From Mycobacterium arosiense ATCC BAA-1401 = DSM 45069 (GTDB lineage Bacteria; Actinomycetota; Actinomycetes; Mycobacteriales; Mycobacteriaceae): a DNA stretch of 35,302 nt. Shown here in pieces: positions 1-8,391 of the stretch (its first letter is position 1; the number at the start of each line of letters is the position of its first letter). Location: positions 1 through 35,302 of the forward strand of contig NZ_MVHG01000052.1 in assembly GCF_002086125.1 (NCBI RefSeq), in the 5' to 3' direction. The notes under the pieces are model-generated. The model saw only the letters and a list, made by a program, of their open reading frames with translations, had not been told where the DNA came from and did no database searches. The position numbers and the translations under genes were made by a program.

Positions 1-253
1 CAAGCACTGACCTCAATGATCTATCTGACCCTCGGCGGAATCCACCCACAGCTACCCACGAGAAGGTGAGGAGCCGCACACGCGTTCGACTGTACCGGCG
101 CCGCCGACGCCGCCGCAATGCCGCGGCATCAAGCTGTGGATAACGGGAGATCTCCGGACGGCCTTCGACCCCGACGGCGTCCCCCACGGATCTCACCGGC
201 CGTCACACCTGGTCATGTGAAGCAGTACGCCAAAACGCAGCGGACAAGAATGG
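1..253. other. Intergenic, no gene seen
   Basis: I see no convincing coding region in this stretch. The short open frames lack a ribosome binding site and look like random high-GC frames. In M. tuberculosis the next gene in this direction is rplN, the first gene of the spc ribosomal operon, so this is probably its upstream region. A candidate minus-strand promoter is listed separately at 89-118. Confidence 0.5.
89..118 (-). promoter_or_regulatory. Candidate promoter facing off the left edge
   Basis: On the minus strand TTGCGG (118-113) is followed after 18 bases by TACAGT (94-89). TACAGT fits the mycobacterial SigA -10 pattern TANNNT, and the first three bases of the -35 match TTG. It points leftward, where gene order predicts rplN and the spc operon. 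Both the gene target and promoter activity are inferred. Confidence 0.35.
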
Positions 254-960
254 TCAGTCGCCCTGCCGGATCCACGCGACGATGTACAGGGTCATGGCCG
301 TGACCAGCGCGATGAGCACCCACTGCACGATCGCCTGATCGATCCACGAACCGGGCGGCGGCGCCCCGGGCAGGGTGGGCAGGCTGACCAACACCAGGCA
401 GATCCCCAGGTCGAAGATGAGCGGACCCTTGGCTGGCTGCGGGGTGATCAACACTTTGCCGTTATCGGTCGCGCGGGAGGTTGGGCAGCGCGCTCGGGTC
501 CTGCATCCGGTTGACGCTGACCTGCCACCCGTCCAGCGCGCGATCACCTCGACGCGGGCGGGCACCTTCCTGCGGTTGTCGCCGGTGCCCACGAAGGCGT
601 CGGCCGCGATCGGCTCGGACTGATAGCAGTCGAACGGCCAGTTACCGGGATCGCCGTGCGCCTCGATGGTGGTGCTGAGCTGAGCCGGCCCTTCGGGTAT
701 TGCGGGTCCCCCAGATCGCTTGTGGGATATAGGCGTAACGCGACGTCGTTGGCCAATACGTCAAACCTGTTGTCGTACTGGGTAACTCCGGGATAAGCGA
801 GCACCTCGACGGAAAGACGGTTGGCCACCGGCTTCAATTCTTCGAGGCGCAGCTGCACGCCGAACGCCGGGGCCGCCGCAGGGCTTGCTGCCATCGGGTC
901 GGAGCCGACGGCGAAATCCGGACCGATGAGCGCCCGGCCACGACCGGCCGGCGTGCCGGC
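254..960 (-). pseudogene. Decayed DUF4436 membrane protein gene (Rv0713-like)
   Basis: Pieces of one membrane protein lie in different frames. The frame covering about 894-690 reads NRLSVEVLAYPG and then YPTSDLGDPQYPKG. The sequence then shifts to a frame giving GDPGNWPFDCYQ and FVGTGDNRRKVPARVEV. A third frame reads DGWQVSVNRMQDPSALPNL, and the last returns to KGPLIFDLGICLVLVSLP and a final membrane helix ending in WIRQGD. The join SLPTLPGAPPPGSW lacks the membrane segments expected between the two helices, so an in-frame deletion is likely. The amino-terminal membrane anchor is also missing. DUF4436 proteins, as I recall them, are around 300 residues. The position right after the FGE gene fits Rv0713. 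At least three frameshifts make sequencing error an unlikely sole explanation. Confidence 0.72.
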
Positions 961-969
961 ACCGATTTG

Positions 970-1860
970 CTAGCTCGGTGACGAGTCGGCCACGCAGCGA
1001 AATCCGATGTGCGTCGTCGCGGAGTCCTGCGATTGCGGTGACCGGGCCGCCGGGCGGTAGCGGTGGCAGTACTCCGGCGCGCACAGGTGGCTGCCGCCCT
1101 TCAACACCTGGTTGATCGACGGGTCGGCGGGGCCCGACGGGGCGCAGCATGACTTGGGCGGCTGGCCGAGCCGGTGACGCGCGGAGTATTCGGTGGCTGT
1201 CCACTCCCACACGTTGCCGATCATGTCGACGAGCCCAAAAGCGTTGGGGGCGAAGGCGCCGACCGGCGAGGTCCCCACCCAGCCGAGGGCCCCGTCGTTG
1301 CGGTACGGGAAGCTGCCCTGCCAGGTGTTGGCCATCAGCCGGCCCTCGCTGGTGGCCTCATCCCCCCAGGGGTACGTGGTCGTCGATCCGGCCCGGGCCG
1401 CATACTCCCACTCGGCCTCGGTCGGCAGGCGTCGGCCGGCCCAGCGCGCATAGGCCGCCGCATCCGAATACGCCACCTGCACCACCGGGTGATCGCCGCG
1501 GTCCGAGACATCGCTGTCGGGCCCGAACGGATGGCGCCAGCTCGCCCCGGGCACCCACTGCCACCACTGTCGCCAGTCGCGCAGGTCGACCGGCCCAGCG
1601 GTCGGGCGGAAAACGATTGCGCCCGGGCATAACTCGTCCGGGTTGGCCCCCGGATACAGCGCCGGGTCAATCGGCTGCTCGGCTACCGTGACATACCCGG
1701 TCGCGGCGACGAATTGGGCGAACTGCGCGTTGGTCACCGGGTGCCGTTCCACCGCGACCGGACCCACCGTCACGGTGTGGATCGGGGCCTCCTCGGGGTA
1801 GAAGCTGGTCGATCCCATGCGGAATGATCCGCCGGGGAGGTCGACCAGCTCGGTTAGCAT
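970..1860 (-). CDS. Formylglycine-generating enzyme (sulfatase activator, Rv0712-like)
   Basis: 296 residues. FGE oxidises the active-site cysteine of type I sulfatases to Calpha-formylglycine, using molecular oxygen and copper. Family landmarks are the amino-terminal GGSFRMGS (residues 11-17), the RLPTEAEWEYAARAG block (144-158) and GNVWEWT (215-221). The carboxy-terminal KGGSHLCAPEYCHRYRP carries the redox/copper cysteine pair C260 and C265 in C-x4-C spacing. There is no signal peptide, as expected for a cytosolic enzyme acting before sulfatase export or use. It lies 233 bases downstream of atsA on the same strand, so the activator sits next to its probable substrate. The start ATG at 1860 leads straight into the conserved fold. 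This is the same gene pair as Rv0711-Rv0712. Confidence 0.93.
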   Translation of the reverse strand: MLTELVDLPGGSFRMGSTSFYPEEAPIHTVTVGPVAVERHPVTNAQFAQFVAATGYVTVAEQPIDPALYPGANPDELCPGAIVFRPTAGPVDLRDWRQWWQWVPGASWRHPFGPDSDVSDRGDHPVVQVAYSDAAAYARWAGRRLPTEAEWEYAARAGSTTTYPWGDEATSEGRLMANTWQGSFPYRNDGALGWVGTSPVGAFAPNAFGLVDMIGNVWEWTATEYSARHRLGQPPKSCCAPSGPADPSINQVLKGGSHLCAPEYCHRYRPAARSPQSQDSATTHIGFRCVADSSPS

Positions 1861-2093
1861 CCCGCCAGGCTACGCCGGCGGGGCGCCTCGGTTGGATTGG
1901 CGATACCAAGGTGAGCATGTAACCAATCCGCCGCCGACCTCCAGCCGCTTTCTCTGACGGAGCCTGTGGCAGTGGCGTGGCCGGTGCTTGTGACGTACCC
2001 GCTCATCCGGAATTGTGGGTGTCGGGCGCGGTCGACGCGATCAGCTCCGGGGACGCACCAAAATCCGAATGAGCGGTCATCATTGGGTACCCG
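1861..2093. other. Spacer between atsA and the FGE gene
   Basis: This 233-base spacer holds no supported gene and no clear terminator hairpin. The FGE gene may be transcribed with atsA or from a promoter in this gap; I could not pick out a convincing -10/-35 pair. Confidence 0.4.
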
Positions 2094-4475
2094 TCAGTCC
2101 CTCGAAAAGGCCAGCGCGATCTCGGTTTCTACGTCCACGTAGGGTCGACCGGACAGGTCGACGGTGACCTTGGTGATGGTGCCGCCGGTGAAGGTGAACG
2201 GCGCCTTATAGCGGCTAGACACTCCCGATCCGCCGTTGCGCCCGACCGTGATGCCGGCACCCGCCAGCCCGAAGGTGCCGGGGTGGGTGCTCACCCCGGT
2301 CAGCGTGCCGACGACCTTGTCGTCGATGAACAACGTGACGTCGCCCAGCGGCGTATGACTGTTCTCGACCGTCCCGGTCCGTGAATAGCCGGTGCCGAAC
2401 AGATGTCTGCCCAGCGGCACGGCATCCGACGACGACACCTCCTGCTGGCGCTCGCCAAGGAAGTTGTACACGTAGTGCAGCCGGCCGTCCTGGATGAACA
2501 GCACATGCCCGCCGTGCGCGCCGCCCTGCTTGAACAGCACACCCTCGGCGCCGGTGGTGTCGACGGTCACCTCGGCGAGCACCGAGAACGACCGGCCGCG
2601 GATCTCGGCGGCGGCGCCGATGCCCACGTCGGCGCAGTCGGGATAGTAGATGTAGCTGTTCCGGTCGCTGACCAGATACGGCCGCGACCGCCCCAGCGTC
2701 TCAAGGATGTTCAGGTCCGACAGCGGCAGTCCGTTGTATTTCGCCGCCTCCGCGAACCACAGCGCCTTGAGTTCTTCGAGTTTTTCCGGGTTTTCGGCGG
2801 CCAGGTCGTGGCACTGGCTTCGGTCAGCCTCGATGTGGAACAGTTCCCAGCGGTCGGCGTCGAAGTGCGACCAGCCGGCCGGTGTCGCCGCGTGCACCGT
2901 GTTGGCGAACCAGCCCCGGTGCCAGATCCCGCGGGTGCCGAGCATGGTGTAGAACTGGGTGCTCTTACCGGTGTCGGCGCCCGGATCGGCAAGGGCCGCT
3001 GCGAAACTAACCCCGTCCAGCGGCTTCTGGGGGATGCCCTTGACGGTCTGCGGCGGCGCCATGCCCAGCAGCTCGTAGACGGTCGGGGTGATGTCGCAGA
3101 CATTGACGTAGTTGTCGCGGACCTCCCCGTGTGCGGCAATTCCGTTGGGCCACGAGATGATCGCCGTATCGGCGATGCCGCCCTCATGGGAGGCGTAGCG
3201 CTTGTAGAGCTTGTAGGGCGTGTTGAAGGCCATCGCCCAGCCGATCGGGTAATGGTTGTAGGTCTCGGGGCCGCCGAGGTGGTCGAACAGCTTCATGCTC
3301 TCCTCGACGGTGTCGATGTAGCCGTTGAAGAACTTGCCCTCGTTGACCGATCCGTTCGGGCCGCCCTCGCCGCTGGCGCCGTTGTCCGAGATGACCACGA
3401 TGATGGTGTTGTCTAGTTGGCCCGATTCCTCGAGATAGTCCAGGATGCGGCCGATCTGGGCGTCGGTGTAGCTCAGGAACCCGGCGAACACCTCGGCCAT
3501 CCGGGCGAACAGCCTCTTCTCTTCGTCGTTGAGTGAATCCCAGGGCCGCACGGTGTCCTGCAGCGGCCATGGCTCACCGCCCGGTCCCTTCACGTCCAGA
3601 TACGGGTTGACCGGCGACAGTTCGGTGTCGGGCGGCACGATTCCGAGCGCCTTCTGCCGCTCCAGCACGATCTCGCGGTAGCGCTCGTAGCCCATGTCGA
3701 AGCGGCCCGCGTAGCGGTCCGCCCATTCTTTGAAGACGTGATGCGGCGCATGTCCGGCGCCGGGGCACACGTAGGAGAACCAAGGCTTCTCGGGCGCAAT
3801 CACTTTGGCGTCGCGGATGAATTCGACGGTTTTGTCGGCGAGGTCCTTGGAGAGGTGGTAGCCGTCCTCCGGGGTGCCCGGCGGTGCCACCGGGTGGTTG
3901 TCGTACACCAGGTCGGGATACCACTGGTCGGTTTCGCCGCCCAGGAAACCGTAGAACCGTTCGAAGCCACGCGAGGTCGGCCAGTGCCGCTTGGTCGAGG
4001 CGAGATTCGACTCCTCGAGCGGCGTCAGATGCCACTTGCCCACGGCGTAGGTGTTGTAGCCGTGTTCGGCGAGCACCTCGGAGAGCAGAGCGGTGTCAAA
4101 CGGTATGCGGCCGTTGGCGTTGGGGAAGCCCTCGGTGAACTCCTCGATGGTAGCCATGCCGACGGTCGTGGCGTTGCGCCCGGTGAGCAGCGACGCGCGG
4201 GTCGGCGAGCACAGCGCGGTGGTGTGGAACTGCGAGAGCCGGATGCCGCGCGCGGCGATGCGCGACATGGCCGGCATCTCCACCAGACCGCCGAAGCAGT
4301 CCCAGGTGGCGATGCCCGTGTCGTCCCACACCAGGTACAGCACGTTGGGCGCGCCGGGGGGCGCGGTCGGCGCGGCGTAGGGCCCCCAGTCCGGCTCGGA
4401 ATCCCGGATGTCCAGCTCGATCTTGCCGCTGAATTCCGCGGATTGCCCCGACGCAGCCACCATCGTCAGCCTCAC
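2094..4475 (-). CDS. atsA: Type I arylsulfatase
   Basis: 793 residues from the GTG at 4475. Type I sulfatases hydrolyse sulfate esters with a formylglycine nucleophile. The maturation motif C89-S-P-T-R93 is intact and is followed by ASLLTGRN. Metal ligands include D51-D52 in LVWDD and the DNG of VISDNGASGEGG near residue 360. The carboxy-terminal 200 residues form the extra beta-rich domain seen in the long bacterial AtsA group. A better start may be the ATG at 4463, which has GTGAGG about seven bases upstream and gives 789 residues, closer to Rv0711. No signal peptide is visible. It begins 74-86 bases after rpsQ with no evident terminator between, so read-through from the S10 operon is possible. 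The adjacent FGE gene supports a functional enzyme; the substrate is unknown. Confidence 0.93.
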   Translation of the reverse strand: MRLTMVAASGQSAEFSGKIELDIRDSEPDWGPYAAPTAPPGAPNVLYLVWDDTGIATWDCFGGLVEMPAMSRIAARGIRLSQFHTTALCSPTRASLLTGRNATTVGMATIEEFTEGFPNANGRIPFDTALLSEVLAEHGYNTYAVGKWHLTPLEESNLASTKRHWPTSRGFERFYGFLGGETDQWYPDLVYDNHPVAPPGTPEDGYHLSKDLADKTVEFIRDAKVIAPEKPWFSYVCPGAGHAPHHVFKEWADRYAGRFDMGYERYREIVLERQKALGIVPPDTELSPVNPYLDVKGPGGEPWPLQDTVRPWDSLNDEEKRLFARMAEVFAGFLSYTDAQIGRILDYLEESGQLDNTIIVVISDNGASGEGGPNGSVNEGKFFNGYIDTVEESMKLFDHLGGPETYNHYPIGWAMAFNTPYKLYKRYASHEGGIADTAIISWPNGIAAHGEVRDNYVNVCDITPTVYELLGMAPPQTVKGIPQKPLDGVSFAAALADPGADTGKSTQFYTMLGTRGIWHRGWFANTVHAATPAGWSHFDADRWELFHIEADRSQCHDLAAENPEKLEELKALWFAEAAKYNGLPLSDLNILETLGRSRPYLVSDRNSYIYYPDCADVGIGAAAEIRGRSFSVLAEVTVDTTGAEGVLFKQGGAHGGHVLFIQDGRLHYVYNFLGERQQEVSSSDAVPLGRHLFGTGYSRTGTVENSHTPLGDVTLFIDDKVVGTLTGVSTHPGTFGLAGAGITVGRNGGSGVSSRYKAPFTFTGGTITKVTVDLSGRPYVDVETEIALAFSRD

Positions 4476-4549
4476 TCTCGTAGCGGACTTGCCGAACGTG
4501 CGTGAAGACTACCCCGGGACCGGGCTTGTGGCGGCCGTACTAAAGGGAC

Positions 4550-4900
4550 TTACTTAGCCTTTTCCAGGATTTCGACCAGGCGCCAGCGCTTGGTCGCCGA
4601 CATCGGGCGGGTCTCCATCAACGAGACGCGGTCACCGATTCCGGCCGTACTGTTCTCGTCGTGCGCCTTGACCTTCGTGGTGGTCCGGATGATCTTGCCG
4701 TACAGCGGGTGCCGCACGCGGTCCTCGAGCTCGACCACGATGGTCTTCTGCATCTTGTCGCTGACCACGTAGCCGATGCGCACCTTGCGCCGTCCCCGCA
4801 CCTTCGGGTTGGGCGGAGTGTGCTTGGGACCCTTGTCCTTCGACGCGGCCTCGGTTGCGGCGGCCTTCTTGGGCGCGGCCTTCTTGGCTTCTGCCATCAC
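4550..4900 (-). CDS. rpsQ: 30S ribosomal protein S17
   Basis: 116 residues. S17 binds 16S rRNA early in small-subunit assembly. The S17 core runs from RKVRIGYVVSDKMQKTIVVEL to ATKRWRLVEILEKAK. An Ala/Lys-rich tail of about 35 residues precedes it, as is usual in mycobacteria. The start is GTG 4900 or the next codon ATG 4897; either one overlaps the rpmC stop, indicating translational coupling. It is the last ribosomal gene of the S10 operon here. Confidence 0.97.
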   Translation of the reverse strand: MMAEAKKAAPKKAAATEAASKDKGPKHTPPNPKVRGRRKVRIGYVVSDKMQKTIVVELEDRVRHPLYGKIIRTTTKVKAHDENSTAGIGDRVSLMETRPMSATKRWRLVEILEKAK

Positions 4901-5142
4901 GATTCCTTGTTTCCGTCGGGACCCTCAGGCCCACTAGCCAAGCCCAGTTCTCGTTCGCGCAGCACGGTGTACACGCGCGCGATCTCCTGACGCACCGTGC
5001 GGAGCCGGCGGTTGTTGGTGAGCTGTCCGGTCGCCATCTGGAAACGCAGATTGAACAGCTCTTCCTTGGATTCGCGCAACCGCTCGGCCAGCTCCTCTTC
5101 GGTGAGCTCGCGCAGTTCGCCAGGCGAAATTCCCACTGCCAT
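4897..5142 (-). CDS. rpmC: 50S ribosomal protein L29
   Basis: 81 residues starting MAVGISPGELRELTEEELAE. L29 sits at the polypeptide exit tunnel. The signature KEELFNLRFQMATGQL is followed by the RRLRTVRQEIARVYTVLRER helix. The ATG at 5142 is chosen because it overlaps the rplP stop codon (TGATG) and begins the conserved protein. A longer open frame upstream overlaps rplP and is not coding. The acidic Gly/Pro carboxy tail is a mycobacterial feature. Confidence 0.97.
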   Translation of the reverse strand: MAVGISPGELRELTEEELAERLRESKEELFNLRFQMATGQLTNNRRLRTVRQEIARVYTVLRERELGLASGPEGPDGNKES

Positions 5143-5558
5143 CAGAACTGATCCTCTCGAGTCACGATGCGGGCCTTGATCGGCAACTTGTGGATTGCGC
5201 GGGTCAGCGCCGCCCGTGCGGTCTGCTCGTTGGGGTAACTGAGTTCGAACAGCACCCGGCCCGGCTTGACGTTGACGACCCACCACTCCGGCGAACCCTT
5301 ACCCGAACCCATCCGGGTTTCGGCGGGCTTCTTGGTCAGCGGCCGGTCGGGGAAGACGTTGATCCACACCTTGCCGCCACGCTTGATGTGCCGGTTGATG
5401 GCGATACGAGCGGACTCGATCTGCCGGTTGGTGACGTAGGCATGCTCCAAGGCCTGGATGCCGTAGTCACCGAAGTTCACCGCCGTGCCGCCACTGGCGA
5501 TGCCACGCTGGCGGGGGTGGTGCTGCTTGCGGTGTTTAACCCTGCGGGGAATCAACAT
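5142..5558 (-). CDS. rplP: 50S ribosomal protein L16
   Basis: 138 residues, the usual length. L16 binds 23S rRNA near the A site and the peptidyl transferase region. The protein begins MLIPRRVKHRKQHHPRQRG and contains the universally conserved GKVWINVFPDRPLTKKPAE and RMGSGKGSPEWWV blocks. It starts three bases after the rpsC stop and overlaps rpmC by one base. Confidence 0.98.
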   Translation of the reverse strand: MLIPRRVKHRKQHHPRQRGIASGGTAVNFGDYGIQALEHAYVTNRQIESARIAINRHIKRGGKVWINVFPDRPLTKKPAETRMGSGKGSPEWWVVNVKPGRVLFELSYPNEQTARAALTRAIHKLPIKARIVTREDQF

Positions 5559-5561
5559 GAT

Positions 5562-6401
5562 TCAGCTCTCCGTGCTTTGTGGTTCTGCAGCGGGTGCGGA
5601 CTGGGCCGCCGCGGCTGCAGCGCCCTCTTCGGCGCTTGCGGCAGCGCGGCCGGCCTCGGTGCCGGTGGCCGTGGTGCCCGACGCGCCACTGCGACGCGGA
5701 CGGGTGCCCGACGGGCGCTCGCGGCGCGACCGCTCGGCGCCGGCCGGAGCGGCGGCGGCCAATTCGCGCTTCCCACCGACGACGTCGCCCTTGTAGATCC
5801 ACACCTTCACGCCGATCCGGCCGAAGGTGGTCTTGGCTTCGTACAGGCCGTAGTCGATGTCGGCCCGCAGCGTGTGCAGCGGCACCCGGCCCTCGCGGTA
5901 GAACTCCGAGCGGCTCATCTCGGCGCCGCCGAGACGGCCGGAGCACTGCACCCGGATGCCCTTGACGTTGGGCTGACGCATCGCCGACTGGATGGCCTTA
6001 CGCATCGCCCGGCGGAACGCCACGCGGTTGCTCAGCTGCTCGGCGACGCCCTGGGCCACCAGTTGTGCCCGCGACTCCGGGTTTCGCACCTCGAGGATGT
6101 TGAGCTGAACCTGCTTGCCGGTCAGCTTCTCCAGGTCGGCACGGATTCGGTCGGCCTCGGTGCCGCGGCGGCCGATGACGATGCCGGGACGCGCGGTGTG
6201 GATGTCCACCCGGACCCGGTCGCGGGTGCGCTCGATCTCCACGTCGGCGATCCCGGCCCGCTCCAGGCCGGTCGACAGCAGCCGCCGGATGGCGACGTCT
6301 TCCTTGACGTAGTCGGCGTACTGCTTGTCGGCGTACCAGCGCGACTTCCAGTCGGTGGTGATGCCCAGCCGGAAACCGTGCGGATTGATCTTCTGGCCCA
6401 C
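5562..6401 (-). CDS. rpsC: 30S ribosomal protein S3
   Basis: 279 residues. S3 lines the mRNA entry channel. The start MGQKINPHGFRLGIT, the KH domain with GIVIGRRGTEADRIR, and the carboxy-terminal domain EFYREGRVPLHTLRADIDYG are all intact. After about residue 212 there is an Ala/Gly/Glu-rich tail of about 65 residues typical of actinobacteria. The GTG start at 6401 shares one base with the rplV TAG stop. Confidence 0.98.
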   Translation of the reverse strand: MGQKINPHGFRLGITTDWKSRWYADKQYADYVKEDVAIRRLLSTGLERAGIADVEIERTRDRVRVDIHTARPGIVIGRRGTEADRIRADLEKLTGKQVQLNILEVRNPESRAQLVAQGVAEQLSNRVAFRRAMRKAIQSAMRQPNVKGIRVQCSGRLGGAEMSRSEFYREGRVPLHTLRADIDYGLYEAKTTFGRIGVKVWIYKGDVVGGKRELAAAAPAGAERSRRERPSGTRPRRSGASGTTATGTEAGRAAASAEEGAAAAAAQSAPAAEPQSTES

Positions 6402-6925
6402 TAGTCTGAGCCTCCCTTCGCGTCAGAGGTCTCAGACGTCTTGGCTTCGGCCTTCGCCGCCTTCTTCGCGGGCGCCTTGGTGGCCGGCGCCTTCTTGGCG
6501 GGGGCCTTGGCGGCGGCCTTGCTGGCCTCGGCACGACGGGCCCGGGTCGACTTCGCCGACCCCTGGTCCTTGCCGGGCCGGCTTTCCACCACGACGGTGA
6601 TGTGGCTGGTGCGCTTGCGGATCCGGAACGCGCGGCCCTGGGCGCGCGGACGGATCCGCTTGGCGGTGGGGCCCTCGTCGGCGTAGACGGTGGCGACCAC
6701 CAGGGTCGCCGGGTCCAGCCCGTTGTTGTTCTGCGCGTTGGCCGCGGCGCTGGCGATCACCTTGGCCACCGGCTCGCTGGCGGCCTGCGGCGCCCAGCGC
6801 AAGATGTCCAGCGCGTCGGCCACCGAGCGGCCGCGCACCAGGTCGATCACCCGGCGCGCCTTTCTCGGCGACACCCGCACGAACCGCGCTTTGGCCACCG
6901 CCGAAGGGAATTCCGTTGTGGTCAT
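6401..6925 (-). CDS. rplV: 50S ribosomal protein L22
   Basis: 174 residues. L22 lines the exit tunnel and contacts macrolides. The core spans ARFVRVSPRKARRVIDLVRG to RAFRIRKRTSHITVVVES. From about residue 120 there is a Lys/Ala/Pro-rich extension, variable among mycobacteria and shorter than the M. tuberculosis tail as I remember it. The ATG at 6925 overlaps the rpsS stop by four bases (ATGA). Confidence 0.97.
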   Translation of the reverse strand: MTTTEFPSAVAKARFVRVSPRKARRVIDLVRGRSVADALDILRWAPQAASEPVAKVIASAAANAQNNNGLDPATLVVATVYADEGPTAKRIRPRAQGRAFRIRKRTSHITVVVESRPGKDQGSAKSTRARRAEASKAAAKAPAKKAPATKAPAKKAAKAEAKTSETSDAKGGSD

Positions 6926-7203
6926 CGCCGTTTGGCCTTCCGGTCGTCCTTGATGTGTCCCTTGAAGGTGCGGGTGGGCGCGAATTCACCGAGCTTGTGG
7001 CCGACCATCGCCTCGGTGACGAACACCGGGACGTGCTTGCGTCCGTCGTGGACGGCGAAGGTGTGGCCGATGAAGTCAGGAATGATCGTCGAGCGCCGCG
7101 ACCATGTCTTGATCACCTGTTTGGTGTTCTTCTCGTTCTGCGTGTCCACCTTCTTGAGCAGGTGGCCGTCGACGAACGGGCCCTTCTTCAGGCTGCGTGG
7201 CAT
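6922..7203 (-). CDS. rpsS: 30S ribosomal protein S19
   Basis: 93 residues, starting MPRSLKKGPFVDGHLLKKV. S19 binds the 16S rRNA head with S13. The motifs WSRRSTIIPDFIGHTFAVHDGRKHVPV and MVGHKLGEFAPTRTF are complete. It begins nine bases after the rplB stop and overlaps rplV by four bases. Confidence 0.98.
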   Translation of the reverse strand: MPRSLKKGPFVDGHLLKKVDTQNEKNTKQVIKTWSRRSTIIPDFIGHTFAVHDGRKHVPVFVTEAMVGHKLGEFAPTRTFKGHIKDDRKAKRR

Positions 7204-7212
7204 GTGCTACTC

Positions 7213-8055
7213 CTACCGGCCGTGCTTCTTGCCGGTGCGCCGGCGTCGGACAATGAGCTTGTTGCTGGCCTTGTTCGGGTGGCGGGTGCGGCCCTCGGGC
7301 TTGCCCCACGGGCTCACCGGGTGGCGACCACCGGACGTCTTGCCCTCACCACCACCGTGCGGGTGGTCCACCGGGTTCATCACCACACCACGGACGGAGG
7401 GGCGCTTGCCCTTCCACCGCATCCGGCCGGCCTTGCCCCAGTTGATGTTCGCCTGTTCGGCGTTGCCGACCTCGCCGACCGTGGCGCGGCAGCGCACGTC
7501 GACGCGGCGGATCTCACCGCTGGGCATGCGCAGCGACGCGTAGGTGCCCTCTTTACCGAGCAACTGGATGCTCGACCCGGCCGACCGCGCCAGCTTGGCG
7601 CCGCCGCCCGGTCGCAGCTCCACGGCGTGGATGACGGTACCGGCCGGGATGTTGCGCAACGGCAGGTTGTTGCCCGGCTTGATGTCCGCGTTCGGGCCGC
7701 ACTCCACCACGTCGCCCTGCGAAAGTCCCTGCGGCGCAATGATGTAGCGCTTCTCGCCGTCCAGAAAGTGCAGCAACGCGATGTTGGCGGTGCGGTTGGG
7801 GTCGTACTCGATGTGCGCGACCTTCGCGTTCACGCCGTCTTTGTCGTTGCGGCGGAAGTCGATCACCCGGTAGGCGCGCTTGTGGCCGCCACCCTTGTGG
7901 CGGGTGGTGATGCGGCCGTGCGCGTTCCGGCCGCCGTGACCGTGCAGCGGGCGCACCAACGACTTCTCCGGGGTGGAACGAGTAACCTCGGAGAAATCGG
8001 ACACGCTCGAGCCGCGACGGCCCGGGCTCGTCGGCTTGTACTTACGAATTGCCAT
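7213..8055 (-). CDS. rplB: 50S ribosomal protein L2
   Basis: 280 residues, the usual length. L2 is needed for subunit joining and peptidyl transferase activity. The start MAIRKYKPTSPGRRG, the GGGHKRAYR segment and the carboxy-terminal VMNPVDHPHGGGEGK (with the conserved histidine) are all present. It lies 33 bases after rplW in the S10 operon. Confidence 0.98.
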   Translation of the reverse strand: MAIRKYKPTSPGRRGSSVSDFSEVTRSTPEKSLVRPLHGHGGRNAHGRITTRHKGGGHKRAYRVIDFRRNDKDGVNAKVAHIEYDPNRTANIALLHFLDGEKRYIIAPQGLSQGDVVECGPNADIKPGNNLPLRNIPAGTVIHAVELRPGGGAKLARSAGSSIQLLGKEGTYASLRMPSGEIRRVDVRCRATVGEVGNAEQANINWGKAGRMRWKGKRPSVRGVVMNPVDHPHGGGEGKTSGGRHPVSPWGKPEGRTRHPNKASNKLIVRRRRTGKKHGR

Positions 8056-8088
8056 GTCTAATCAGGTCTTCCTCTCGCGGCGGCCAGG

Positions 8089-8391
8089 CTAGCTCGGTGC
8101 CCCGAACAGATCGATCGGCTTGCTACCCGGCGCCAGCGTGACGATGGCCCGCTTGGTGCTCTTGCGCTTGCCGAATCCGGTCCTGGTGCGTTTGCGCTTA
8201 CCCTGCCGGTTCGCGGTGTTCACCGATGCGACCTTGACGGAGAAGATCTTCTCGATGGCGATCTTGATCTGCGTCTTGTTCGAATCGGGGTGCACCACAA
8301 ACGTGTACACGTTGTCGTCGAGCAACGAATAGGACTTCTCGGAGATGACCGGGCCCAGAATGATGTCGCGGGGGTCAGTGATGGTCGCCAT
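8089..8391 (-). CDS. rplW: 50S ribosomal protein L23
   Basis: 100 residues. L23 sits at the tunnel exit and docks trigger factor and SRP. Features are DIILGPVISEKSY, the VHPDSNKTQIKIAIEKIF core and the basic RQGKRKRTRTGFGKRKSTKRA loop. Its ATG directly follows the rplD TAG with no spacer. Confidence 0.97.
   Translation of the reverse strand: MATITDPRDIILGPVISEKSYSLLDDNVYTFVVHPDSNKTQIKIAIEKIFSVKVASVNTANRQGKRKRTRTGFGKRKSTKRAIVTLAPGSKPIDLFGAPS

Noticed and set aside
2403..3416. Long plus-strand open frame inside atsA
   Set aside because: It is antisense to an intact sulfatase with catalytic motifs. High GC at third positions creates long antisense frames; the translation is Val/Arg/Ala-rich with no recognisable domain.
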